The notes under the pieces are model-generated. The model was not told where the DNA came from. It searched no databases and worked only from the letters and a program-made list of their open reading frames with translations. A stretch of DNA of 64,000 nucleotides from Nipponacmea schrenckii (lineage: Eukaryota; Mollusca; Gastropoda; Lottiidae), in contig CM060200.1 of the NCBI GenBank assembly GCA_030562195.1, forward strand, positions 16,368,001 through 16,432,000. The letters are read 5' to 3'. Shown in pieces: positions 11,086-21,580 of this stretch. The translations under genes and the position numbers were made by a program. Each line of letters starts with the position of its first letter. Positions within the stretch are counted from its first letter, which is position 1.

Positions 11086-12459
11086 TTTTGTATCGTTGGA
11101 ACATACCAATTGATGAAGGAATTCAAGCATTAAAACAGGCCATGTTAGAAACCAACATACTAGAAGATGATGAAGTTGGGGCTATCCTACAGCTGTCTAA
11201 ATTTGTTTTGAATAACAATGTCTTTACATTTAATGAAAAATTTTACCAACAGCCATGGGAACCCCCTTTGCAGTAACATATGCCAACATATTCATGACAT
11301 ACTGGATGAAGAAGTACTGGGATCCACTACCAAATAAACCAGATATACATTATAGATTTATTGATGATGTTTGGGCCTTAACATCTTGTACCATTGAATA
11401 ATCGAATAATTTCCTTTATCTACTAAACCAACAACGTCCAACAATTAAATTTACAATGACCATAAGTGATAAATCTGTCCCATTCCTTGATGTAAATATC
11501 ATAAGAGAAGGAGATTTCCTGGAAACTAATTTATAAAGAAAACAGTCACCATTATATGCCGCATTCAAGCTGCCATCCTATGCATGTCTTTCATTCCATT
11601 CCATACAGCGGTGCCTTGAGAATCAAACGTATTTGCAGCAAACCTCAATGGATGAAGAATAATTTGAATAAATTTTCCACTTGCCTATAGAATTCTGGTT
11701 ATTCCAAAAAGGTCATCAACAAAGCATTTAAAAAAGTAAGGGACCTAAGCCGGAATGGAATTCTTCAATATAAAGACAACAAAGATAATGAAGAGAAGAG
11801 AATTATACCATGGGTAGCTACATATGATCCACACCAACCTAACCTTAGAAATATGCTTTTAGATAATAAAATTCTCAATACCAGTACCCGTATGAGAAAA
11901 GTACTCGAATCCAGCAGGGTTTTTTTTAGCAGAAAAGAGAAATAAAACTATCGGAGATATACTGAAGTCTAATAAGATTCGACAACCAACTTCAAACTAT
12001 CCTAATACCTGAGGTTGCAAACCATGTTCAAGGAAAAGACCACCATGTAAGGCTTGTGATACAATAGAAACTACAACAGTGATACAGAATAGAGACTTAC
12101 AAACTTTTAAAATCAAAGACAATGTTTCTTGTGAATCAAATTTTGTAGTTTATTGTTTGACATGTGCCTGTTGAGGAATCAAATATGTTGGTCAAACTAT
12201 TACACCTTTCAGTATCAGACTCATCAAGCACAGGTCAATCATTAAACTTAATAAAGCTGGTAAGGCTCCTAGAGTGGCACCACACTTTAACATTCCTGGA
12301 CATTATTTCAAAAGTACCATCTTACAAAAAATTCCACATGAAGATAAAACTAAATTAGACTTAGCTGAATCAGTATGGATTCACAAGTTAAATACCATTT
12401 GGCCTTTGGGACTTAATGAATATAATCCTGATACATTTAAAAACTATTCAAAGTTATAA
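11086..12459 (+). pseudogene. Penelope-like element 1: RT palm, thumb and GIY-YIG endonuclease
   Basis: Plus-strand coding, with several stops and shifts. NIPIDEGIQALKQAMLE and FVLNNNVFTFNEKFYQQ are followed, in another frame, by PFAVTYANIFM and the catalytic YRFIDDVWAL. Then come FLDVNIIREGDFL, a Cys-rich linker CKPCSRKRPPCKACDTI near 12015, and a GIY-YIG nuclease: FVVYCLTCAC, KYVGQT, IRLIKHR, PHFNIPGHYF and the Glu-containing LDLAESVWIHKL. RT plus C-terminal GIY-YIG defines canonical PLEs, which use the nuclease for target-primed integration. An in-frame TGA lies just before GIKYVGQT (about 12172). The end at 12457-12459 is a natural C-terminus. This copy is inactive. Confidence 0.87.
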
Positions 12460-12935
12460 CTGAGTACACAATATTGCTATTCATACTTACAATTACTTTC
12501 TTCCCCCTCCCCCACCTACCTCCTTTTCATATCAATACCTCTTTTTAGTATTTAAACATATCCTGCTCATCTCCTTTCACATCCCCTTTCTTTTAACATT
12601 TTTTGAAAGCTACTTGTTTCCTCACCTCAGACATGCTATTATCCTGACTCTATGCTAAATTACCGTATAAAGAGTATAGTCTTTGGTGTACCCCCTCTTA
12701 TGTTTAAATTGTGCTTTGAATTTGTTCCACCTACCCCCCCCCCCCTTTAAGTCTTTTGCTAGTCAAAAGTATGTTTTGCCCCCCCCCCCACTTCATTTAG
12801 AGAATTGTTTGAGCAGCCATGACGTTATGATGTCATCATTTTAACAATCTTTTTGATTGTGATTGTGTTTTAACTCCCTGAGGAGGTGTGATTTTACCCA
12901 CAGGAAACGTTGGAGAATAAATGGTTTTCATTGGC
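12460..12935 (+). other. 3' region of Penelope-like element 1
   Basis: Non-coding sequence with C-tracts (12503-12516, 12737-12747, 12780-12789). It ends in CTGAGGA (12878-12884), a TGTG/CACA stem, GAAAC (12904-12908) and AATAAATGG. PLEs are known to carry hammerhead-ribozyme motifs in their terminal repeats. This segment has the CUGANGA...GAAA core but an imperfect stem II, so I treat it only as a candidate. The exact element end is uncertain. Confidence 0.45.
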
Positions 12936-13311
12936 AGAACTTAATTATTTTAATCTTCACACATATTTACTGCCAAGGCATCATAGTTTTTTACAACTAA
13001 GATCACCATTCAGAACCTCTTAATTGGTTTGGTTCAACTCTACATTTGATTTGGAATCCATACTTATGTGTTGGCGTATAAAAATGTAAATAACTATCCT
13101 AATACTCCCATATTTATAATGGCAGCAAATTTTTCAGCAGGTTGACAAGAGTTAATCTGTTAATAAAAGACTTTGCTGATTCCATCCTTGGGTGATTAGG
13201 GACCCTCACACCAAGTTTCATCAAAATCCATCAAGCAACAAGCTCTCAATCGTATCCACAATAAATTTTCAATGCATTTTCGAGAACAAGGGCAATAACA
13301 CTCACGCAAGG
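12936..13311 (+). repeat. Decayed HINE remnant (left of TTAA MITE)
   Basis: Contains a HINE 3'-end remnant (GGCGTATAAAAAT at 13075-13087). From about 13165 come satellite boxes (TTCCATCCTTGGGTGATTA, ACCAAGTTTCATCAAAATCC, AACAAGGGCAATAACA). The satellite resumes at 13958 after the MITE. No gene. Confidence 0.65.
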
Positions 13312-13315
13312 TTAA

Positions 13316-13953
13316 GGGGGTTGACAACCTTATCATTCGAGGTGTATTTCAACGTATTAAGTTTATATCCATTCTATTTGGCATTAAAAGAAACTCATCT
13401 AGTAAAAATTTTAGCTCAATCGCTTCAGTAGTTTGTCAGATATCGGTCCGTAAAGATAATCTATTGGATGGGTTTTGACATGTGCTAATCCATTGTTTTA
13501 GCACTCCAATTATGTGGATATCGGTGCATATCGATGCCTAAAAGGTGCTTAAAGATTTCTACAGCATGAAAGACAATCTTTTAACAACATGATCGTTATA
13601 GCATATCTCGCTTACAATTTATCCGATTTTATCCAAAACAAAACAAAATTTTCCAAAAAGCCAACGTAATTTTGTAGAGATACATGTAGACTTGCGTTGA
13701 GCAAAATTTCAACCTTCTATATTAAATAGTCTAGTAGATATGCTAATTTTAAGGGAATAATTGACGTTTTTTTTCGTTCATCTTTCATACCCTATTTCTT
13801 AAAGTTGAAATGTCACAAAGAAATAAATTTTATATTTTTGGATAGCTGAAAGTCCACTCTTTCCATTGATATTTAAATATTTCAGATAGGTGGAAAAGAA
13901 GTGGTTGAAATCGTCTATTTTTTGTACATAGGTCTAAACCTATGTCAACCCCC
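13316..13953. mobile_element. 638-bp MITE with TTAA target duplication
   Basis: TTAA at 13312-13315 and 13954-13957 flanks perfect 11-bp terminal inverted repeats GGGGGTTGACA...TGTCAACCCCC. The flanking HINE satellite rejoins across the insertion (CTCACGCAAGG TTAA GTCAAAATCC; compare CACGCCAAGTTACGTCAAAATC elsewhere), which supports precise TTAA insertion. TTAA targets are typical of piggyBac and Kolobok transposons, and the G-rich end leaves both open. No transposase is encoded. Confidence 0.8.
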
Positions 13954-13957
13954 TTAA

Positions 13958-14243
13958 GTCAAAATCCACCAAGAAACCAGCTCTCTATTATGTACCCAAA
14001 GAGTTCAAAATAAAGGGCAATAACTCATAGTAAATAATTTTTGATTGGTCTCATGTTCAATAGGGTTTATCCTTAGTTGGTCACAAACACTCACACCAAT
14101 TTTAGTCAAAATTCACCAAGAAACAAGTTCTCAGACTCCCTAGTGTCCCTAAAGAATTCATGAACAATAGCAATAACTCAAAAGTAAATATTTGTCAATT
14201 GGTCTCATTTATAATATGGTTCTTCCTTGGGTGGTAACAAACA
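13958..14243 (+). repeat. HINE satellite (right of TTAA MITE)
   Basis: About two degenerate ~160-bp units with the boxes GTCAAAATCCACCAAGAAAC, GGGCAATAACTCA and AATAGGGTTTATCCTTAG. It runs into the coding sequence of the SGNH ORF at about 14243. Confidence 0.7.
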
Positions 14244-14906
14244 CAAACTCCTAGTCCAGCAGATGTTGGAAAGTGTTGTTTCAGATTTTTATCCACACCA
14301 TCTGAATCTTCACCACGTGACCCAGGTTCCGCCGATCTTATGACCCGGTCGACAAGCATTATATCCGCTACCAAACTCTTTTATCACCAAACCAAGGACA
14401 AATCATCATGGAATCTACCTGCCCTACAGAAATCTACCATAATTATTGGATCCTCAAACCTCAATCGAATTACCAAAACAGCTCCAGACACTGAAATACA
14501 CTCGTACCCTGGTGCCCAAATCTATCACATCCAGACCATCCTTGAATCTTACGACTATGTTCATAAACCGGCTATGGGCATTCTGCATGTAGGCCTCAAC
14601 AATCATGACAAGTTAGCCAAAACCTCATTTAACCAAGCCCAGAAATTAATTGCCACATCCAACCAAACCTTTCCTAGCCCCAAGATCATCTTTACATTTG
14701 TGCCTTTCTCCAATAAAATCACTAAGAAAGCCCAGGAGGATCTCAAGACATTCAACGATATGATGATGAAGTCCGACACTGAGAACGCAACAATCCTGTC
14801 ACTCTATCAACCATTTGATAATCTTCATTGGTCTCCAGATACAGCAAACAATATCTACTTGTTTTGGATACGCCAGCTTCAAGCACCGGGTAAGTCTTTA
14901 AACTAA
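14244..14906 (+). CDS. SGNH-hydrolase-like ORF upstream of Penelope-like element 2
   Basis: An open frame; the first Met is at 14340 (188 residues), but the frame stays open and protein-like back to about 14244 (PADVGKCCFRFL), so the true start may be upstream. It shows all SGNH-fold landmarks: GSSN at residues 37-40 after a hydrophobic strand, GLNN at 85-88, and DNLH (Asp-x-x-His) at 160-163. The SSWNLPAL segment and SYPGA (55-59) match a family I associate with vertebrate and invertebrate retroelement ORFs. It ends 54 bp before the PLE 2 coding start and on the same strand, so it is probably that element's first ORF. A GTAAGT at 14889-14894 could be a splice donor. It is intact over the seen length. 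Enzymatic activity is inferred only from the motifs. Confidence 0.7.
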   Translation, partial: QTPSPADVGKCCFRFLSTPSESSPRDPGSADLMTRSTSIISATKLFYHQTKDKSSWNLPALQKSTIIIGSSNLNRITKTAPDTEIHSYPGAQIYHIQTILESYDYVHKPAMGILHVGLNNHDKLAKTSFNQAQKLIATSNQTFPSPKIIFTFVPFSNKITKKAQEDLKTFNDMMMKSDTENATILSLYQPFDNLHWSPDTANNIYLFWIRQLQAPGKSLN

Positions 14907-14960
14907 CTACTGGGGATAAAAAATATTGAGAGGCCGCCGCTAGGACAAACTGTCGTTAAC

Positions 14961-15036
14961 TTGAGCCAAAAAATTCTCACACCTCTCCAGCATTCAATCT
15001 TAGACTGTGCACTTAAATTTATTCCGTCTCCAACAG
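14961..15036 (+). pseudogene. Penelope-like element 2: N-terminal fragment
   Basis: LSQKILTPLQHSILDCALKF followed by IPSPTV resembles the conserved N-terminal 'L-x-x-x-E-x-x-LLSKGLKFIPTP' motif of PLE reverse transcriptases. The frame is cut at 15036 by a 2.6-kb TIR element. PLE coding resumes at 17676. Confidence 0.72.
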
Positions 15037-15038
15037 TA

Positions 15039-17673
15039 CAGCAACTTTATAACTTATCTTTATCTGCAGATCATCTGCAGATGGTCGGCAGAACATTTGA
15101 CGACAAACTGGTGACCGTCTGCAGATGGTTGTCGAAAATTTTGCCGACCGTTGTCAAATTTTTGTCAAACTGGCGACTGTCTGCAGACGAACTGGCGAAC
15201 ATCGCTTTCCGTTGTCAAGAAGAGCTGATGACTGATGTCATAATTAAATGACCATCACGTCACGATCCAAATCTTCATCTTTTGACGCCAAGAATCATAA
15301 TTCTTTCATGAGCGAAATTAACAATGCGCTAGGCCTGCGCCACTACTACTAGGCTAAGCCTATTATTTTGAAATACATGTCATCAGAAATTTTATTATGT
15401 ACACATGCATGGAAAAAAACCTTAGTTTTTTTGATATGCAGAATGTGCACAATTAAGGCTTCATCAATCTATTTTTTTCGTCAAAAGATTAAACAACGAT
15501 AGCCGGCCTATGAGACTGAGAATGACAAGAGGAGAACAATGGGTGGAGCCTATACTTCAACCCTCCACGGAATGCGTGTTGGGGCACTTGGGGTGTAAGC
15601 TTGGTCTACAGTAATTTTTTGAAACAATAAAATACTTTAATTGGGTGATCAATAAGGTCTGAGGGTGCATTACTTTTTTCCCGGTAATCAGGCCGTTTCA
15701 ATGGTTACAAAATAGGCTCCTGTTGTAAGATGTACCTGTAGAAAACCTCAAATAGACCTAATAGACCTAGTATTATTTAACCATAGAAACTAGGATATCA
15801 AGCAGATTCTCAATTTCGATGAAAAGAAAGTGTAACAACCCTTTTACCATGGCTTTTCGGGACTAGGCCTACGACCTCAGACTTTATAATAATAAATTAA
15901 TTCTCGGGACACCGGCTCTATTTTTATAATTTTAAATTCAAACTTATCACAGGGGATATTGTTTAAAATCACGACGCCCAACCCAGTCTAAATCTACAGC
16001 GGTCAATATAGCAATGATGCTTAACCAGTTCCGACTGCGCTCGTTGACGGATTATTAATATTTATTCTTCTTTTTTTTCTCTATTATAATATTAATAGGT
16101 AGACATTCATCATTTTGCTGGCACCGCCCATTATTATAAATAACTCTATGAGACCCACCTACTTCGGCATATTTCATTCTCATGCATATGAATGAGTTTA
16201 AATTATAACCAATAAAGGCTTTGATCTATTTTCATCATCCAATGGTAAAACAACGATGTCGGGATTGACGTTTTGAGAAACCACGCCTACTTCTTCGTAA
16301 CAGCGTGCCAAGATACATGTAGGTCTAAATCTCACAAGTAGATTTGGGCTTAGTTTCGTTTGAAAGCGTCAATCTAAGCACTACTTTTAAGTTCTTTGGG
16401 CACCATATTGAAATAGGATTATCACTACTAATTTGACTTTTTTATGAATATTATTGTGACTAGATAATATTATTAAGGATAGTTTCGACCTGTCAATCAA
16501 AGTTTGACGTTGTAATGAATCCAGTCGCAGATTCTGATATCGGAATTTGTTCAGGTGTAATAGTAACTACTAATACTAGGATTTCACGGGTAACCGGTTA
16601 GAGTTTCAACATCGGTTATCCGGAAACGCTTTTTATGAGTTGACCTATGGTAAAATATCAGAACGAATAGCAAGCTCAGTTTGACAGTATTTCTCTTTGT
16701 GAAGGTGAACTGGTATGCAGAATGTGACAATAAATTTATTTGTTCACCAAAAGAGATCATTCTAGTATCGAAGCTAGATGATCATTCTGAAAATTCACTC
16801 TCCCAACTAATGAAATAGGCCTAGTTATTTAGTTTCAGGGTGAGTGGGGACATGATTTTAGGCTTCTTTTGTCATCAATATTATTTTATGAATCATCATA
16901 GGCTAATAAATTCATATATAAATCCCTACACATTGTGGCCTAATCACGCCTACTTCCTCGTAGCATTATGACGAAGATACATCGACACGATGATCCATGC
17001 AGTCATCAGTAGCCTAGCTCTTTTTTCGTTAATATTCTTCGTACCCATCTTGCTGCATACACTTTATAAACGAAAATAGAACCATACCCCCCTTGTTTTC
17101 ATGGATATATTATTTTCACAATTAAAACAATCTCAATAATTAATGCTAAGATTTGAATGACATTTTGAGATAAAGTTCCTTGCTGATCAGGCTGACCAGG
17201 TAAATGTCTTTCATAGACTAGTTACCGATCATTAGAATGCAATTGTGCATATTCCATATGAACAGTAATATTTAAAGTTTCTGAACCATTGTTGGTAGAT
17301 AAAACGGACAGTTAAAAAGAGCCAGAATCCTTATCAAAATAGGCCTACATTGAATATTAAAAAAGAAAGTTGCGTTGTAGACCTAAAATACATGTAGCTA
17401 TATTTAGAAACTACTCTGTTGTCAAGCAAAGTACACAAAGATTATAGAAATTTTGACGACAGTCATCAAATATTCGGCGACGAACTGGTGACAGTCTGCA
17501 GACCGTCGGCGAATTTTTGGTGACGAAATGGCGACCGTCTGCAGATAGTCGCCGAATATTTGACGACCGTCGCCACTTTTATCGATGACGGTCGTCAGAT
17601 GAACTGGCGACCGTCTGAGATTATTTTGCCGACGAACTGCAGACTGCAACGAAGATAAGTTATAAAGTTCCTG
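15039..17673. mobile_element. 2.6-kb non-coding TIR element, TA target
   Basis: Flanked by TA (15037-15038 and 17674-17675), with inverted ends CAGCAACTTTATAACTTATC and GATAAGTTATAAAGTTCCTG. Subterminal regions (15060-15240 and 17450-17650) carry repeated palindromic CTGCAGA/GTCGCC motifs such as GTCTGCAGAC in both orientations, able to fold extensively. The inner 2.2 kb has no protein-like frame. A fragment of a second copy lies in reverse orientation at 50407-51172. It splits PLE 2. The superfamily is unknown; a TA target alone would fit Tc1/mariner relatives, but the ends are not typical. Confidence 0.75.
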
Positions 17674-17675
17674 TA

Positions 17676-19245
17676 CTGTAAATTAACTAACCTTGATTAT
17701 CTTCAACCATCTATTGAAGGATTTCAACGTAATCTCAGTGACACATACTTTTTTCGAAACCACCCTCCACGTCGTGCTAGAACAATTCCTAAATCCATGT
17801 GGAAACCACGTAATCCATCCAGAAATATTAAACGTATTTACAAGTATGAATAACCAATTCTCAAATCTTTCCGTAACATATGAGAAGCCTAATCTCACGC
17901 AAGTAGAACTTGAAGCATTAAATTAACTTTTAAAAAAGACGATAGCATTGTAATTAAAAAGAGTTACAAAGGTTCATGTTGCGTTATTTTAAATAGGGAA
18001 GATTACATCTTAGAAGCAGAGCATCAATTGAATAACCCTAAACACTATGCAATTTTACTGGATACAATTTTTAAAGAAACTGCTAATATGATTAACAATA
18101 TTCTTGCCGAAAAACAGAAACAATATGACTATCTTTCTGCCAAACCTGATTGCCGTGAGAGAAACTTACACACTTTGCCTAAAATTCATTAGAATCCTAC
18201 CAAGAATACATTGATCATTTCTTACTACCACTAGCATGTCAACATAGAGCCTACCTTAAAGGCACAACTGACTTTGTCAATAAAAAATCTCCAAGTCCCT
18301 CCTAATGCTATATTAATTCCTATTGATGTAACTTCTATGTACACATATATCGACAACACTACTGGCCTAATGGCAGTTCGCACAGCTTTCAATAGAAACC
18401 CAGATCCAGACAGACCCGACGATGCAATTCTACAGCTTTTAGAGATTTGTCTTAGCCGCAATGATTTCACTTTCAATGGTAAAACATATCTACAAACCTC
18501 AGGTACAACAATGGGCAAATGATTCGCCCCTTCATAAGCAAACCTTTTCATGGAAGAGTGGGAACGTGAGGTATTACCCCCTTTGTCCCACTTTTTTATG
18601 GACGCCTTTTAGATGACATTTTCATGGTTTGGACTTGCTCTATAGAACAATTTTAACAAATTTTTTAAATCCTCAACAACCACCACCCGTCCATCAAACT
18701 AAAACCAACGTCAGCCACAAAATCATAGATTTTCTCGATACCACTGTCTTTAAAGGAGATTTCATAGCAGAGACTAATAAATTAGATATTAAAGTATATT
18801 TCAAAGAAACCGACACTCATCAATTTTTGCATAAGAGCTCATTTCATCCAAAACATATTTTTTCTGGAATAATTAAGTCACAAGTTTTGCGACTTCACCG
18901 AATTTGCACAAGGTCTTCTGATTTCAACCAAGCCTGTACGATTGTTTTCCCAAAACTGAAAGAGCATGGATATTCTAAAAGATTTTTATGAAACATAAAA
19001 AATTCTACCTTAGAACAAATAGCAGCTAAAAAAAGACTTTATGCCGAAGTACCTCCAGGTTTAAGGAGTGCCCTGTGTATGTCAACCAGATGCAAAACAT
19101 GTCCCTTTTTATCAGAAACTCATTATTTTCTAAGTAACTCTACGAATAAAAGATACCCGATTTAAGAGCACCTAACATGTAACTCAAATGTAATATACTT
19201 AATTTCATGTCCAAAACAATATATTGGGGAACAAAGAACAAATTA
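17676..19245 (+). pseudogene. Penelope-like element 2: RT and start of GIY-YIG
   Basis: Plus-strand coding resumes after the TIR element: LDYLQPSIEGFQRNLSDTYF; SIVIKKS-KGSCCVILNRED (motif before the palm, near 17955); IDVTSMYTYIDN (18320); FTFNGKTYLQTSGTTMGK (18465-18520); an in-frame stop; then the catalytic RLLDDIFMVW (about 18605). Thumb: IIDFLDTTVFKGDF, VYFKETDTHQFLHKSSFHPK and ICTRSSDFNQACTIVFPK. A Cys motif (CKTCPF) and the beginning of GIY-YIG (VIYLISCPKQYIGEQR, about 19195-19240) follow, and then HINE satellite takes over. Stops at about 17846, 18191 and 18520, plus shifts, make it a pseudogene. It is truncated before the nuclease core. Confidence 0.86.
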
Positions 19246-19805
19246 CACTTCAAAAGTGTTTACGAGCCACAAACCGAACGTGTTTTAACGAACATGGGCA
19301 ATAATTAATATTTAATATTTTGTGATATTTCTTATTTTTAACAGGGTTCATCCTTGGGTGATAATTAATAATTTCAGCAAGTTTTGTCAAAATCTGTAAA
19401 GCATTGTGCCTTCTAGAGGGTTTACAAACTAAAATTCTGACATGTTTTCAAAAAGAAGGGCAATAACTGACACTAAATATTTTTCTATTTTCTGATTTTC
19501 AATAAGGTTAGATGATTACAAATACTCATGCCAAGTTTCGTCAAAATCGCTCGAGGATTGTGACTTGTAGAGTGTTTACGAAGCAAAAATCGAACGCATC
19601 ATCTTTATAATGACACTGATCCACAAAATAAAAATCAAAAGAATCCATAAAGAATCATTGCCTGTAGAGTGAGCATGAGTTGCATCCTATAAGGTAATAG
19701 AGTGAAAAAGGCTATGTCTGACACGATATTTCGGTGAAAAATTATCTGATTATCACAAAAATCAATAGGGATCATCTTCATAATGACACTGACCCACAAA
19801 ATAAA
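19246..19805 (+). repeat. HINE satellite truncating PLE 2
   Basis: Degenerate ~160-bp units of subfamily A (AGTGTTTACGAGCCACAAAC, AACAGGGTTCATCCTTGGGT, GTAGAGTGTTTACG). 19605-19800 includes 'ATCTTTATAATGACACTGAT', which recurs at 19773, suggesting a local duplication. No gene. Confidence 0.7.
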
Positions 19806-20480
19806 GATAGCTTGCCTGGCAAGGTATCATACACCCACTGGCAGCATTGAATTTGAATAATAAATTGAGCAATAACTCAAGGGCAAAAGCTCAAAAAATG
19901 GAAAATGATAAAATTCAAACTTGACCACCATCTTATCTATTTCAATAGTTATACCAAGTTTAATCAAATCTATTAAAAAATTGTAGCTTATTTTGCACCC
20001 ACGCTATTTTACTAAGTCAAGGGCAATAACTCAAAAACCATTCGTGAAAAAAGTCAGAAATTCAAACTTGATTAATGTCTTATCAATTCTGATGCTTACA
20101 CCAAGTTCCATCAAAATCCTTTGAACATTGTAGCTTCAATAAGTCAAGGGCAATAACTCAAAAACCATTCATCGAAAAATTTTCAAATTCGAACTTGACC
20201 GCCGTCTTATCAATTCCAATGCTCACACCAAGTCTCATTAAAATCCAATTAAAATTGTAGCTTCTATTATGTCTAAAAAAAATATAGAAGCATGGGCAAT
20301 AACTCAAAAACCTTTTATCGAAATATCATCCAAATTGAATTTGACCGCCGTCTTATCAATACCAATGCTCATACCAAGTGTGATTAAAATCCATAGAAAA
20401 TTGTAGCTTCTACAGTGTCTACAACAAATGTTGACGGACAGGGGCGACGACAATATATGGCCACATATTCATTTATAATG
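19806..20480 (+). mobile_element. HINE copy, satellite subfamily C
   Basis: Starts with the HINE 5' end (GATAGCTTGCCTGGCAAGGT, CACTGGCAGCATTGAATTTG). It continues with four ~160-bp units whose core differs from subfamily A (TTGACCGCCGTCTTATCAAT; GCAATAACTCAAAAACCATT). It ends in a degenerate tail (TTGACGGACAGGGGCGACGA, ACAATATATGGCCACAT). Subfamily C is also found at 41967-42780. Confidence 0.75.
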
Positions 20481-20520
20481 GCAATAGTAATGACTGTGAT
20501 TTTATTGTAGCCTATACTAC

Positions 20521-20833
20521 TGTGATTATAATCAATTATTATTATTATAAATGGGTTTCATATTATAGTTTTGTATTCAACAAAAGAACAATGCCATTAA
20601 GATTGAAAGTAACACTAGACACCAATTATATCACACAGTCTTTATTGCAGCACCATATTATTATACCCAGACACTATATATAAATCCCACCGTCCACGCT
20701 CACATACAGCTCCACGATCATATAAACACACACGACGTTTTACCTCACCTTCGATACTCTCGTGCATTCTCGCAGTCACCCTAGCAACACTCGAGCAGAC
20801 GAAACACTCGAGCAGACGAATCACTATCTGACA
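20521..20833 (-). repeat. Copia 3' LTR (candidate)
   Basis: Read on the minus strand, a polypurine tract (AATAGGGGAGAT, 20845-20834) is followed by TGTCAGATAG, the expected TG start of an LTR at 20833. Downstream come a direct repeat of CACTCGAGCAGACGAA (on +, 20788-20820), a TATA-like box (TTTATATATAG, 20673-20683) and a polyadenylation signal (GCAATAAAG, 20638-20646). A CA end at 20521 is possible but not proven, because no 5' LTR remains for comparison. 20834-21061 is untranslated. Confidence 0.6.
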
Positions 20834-21061
20834 ATCTCCCCTATTTTTCTCTTTTTACAAATATTAATATTTACACAAGTGGACGGTGGTAAATAGCACA
20901 TCAAACATAACATATATCATATATATCAGTTACAAAGATAAATCTAAAACAGAAATATTTTATAATTCATTTTTCCTCTTATTTAAATTTTTTTGTTTTG
21001 TTTGTTTTGTTTTTATTGTATAAAACATTTCATTGAAATAAAAGAACTAAAAATATATTTG

Positions 21062-21580
21062 TTATTTTTTAAAATGCAGTGCTGCCTGCTTGAGGATTTC
21101 AATGAGCTCTTTATTCGATGCGCCTTTCTTAGTGAGGCAATCAGCTAACTGAAGGTTTGTTGGAACCCACTCTACCACTATTTCCTTATTTTCAACTAAT
21201 TGTTTTACACTGGCAATATCAATTCTTAGCCTTTTTTCTTGAACCAGTTTAGTAGAATACAAGGACTTATTATCAACATAACATATAATTTGATTTTGAA
21301 CAGAACTAGAATCGTTATAAATTATTTCCATCAAAATCTTTCTTATATAAATAGCCATATCAATACCATCACATAATGACAAAGTTTCTGCTGCAATAGT
21401 GCTTTTTACAACTCGGCAGATCTTTTTTGAGCACCAAGCTACAGGAGAAACCCTATTATTTTCACTTTTGAGAAAAATAATATATCCCTCACAGCTAGAA
21501 ACACCATATGAGAGATTTGCATAAGAGGCATCTGTGAATAAAATAATATCTATTTTATGCAAGCTACCAAGATTTGGAAA
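21062..21580 (-). pseudogene. Ty1/copia RNase H domain
   Basis: The minus-strand frame reads KIDIILFTDASYANL (RNase H first Asp), SSCEGYIIFL, VSPVAWCSKKICRVVKST, AAETLSLCDGIDMAIYI, CYVDNKSLYST, EKRLRIDIASVKQ, EWVPTNLQLADCLTKKGA and a natural stop at 21062. This is the C-terminal RNase H of a copia polyprotein, closest in style to the GalEa-type copia elements of marine invertebrates. Its N-terminal side is cut at 21580 by a HINE 5' end; residues that can be read above this point derive from HINE. The RT core that should precede it is missing. Confidence 0.88.

Noticed and set aside
13075..13087. GGCGTATAAAAAT as a TATA promoter
   Set aside because: Same sequence as the HINE 3' end; a remnant of that element.
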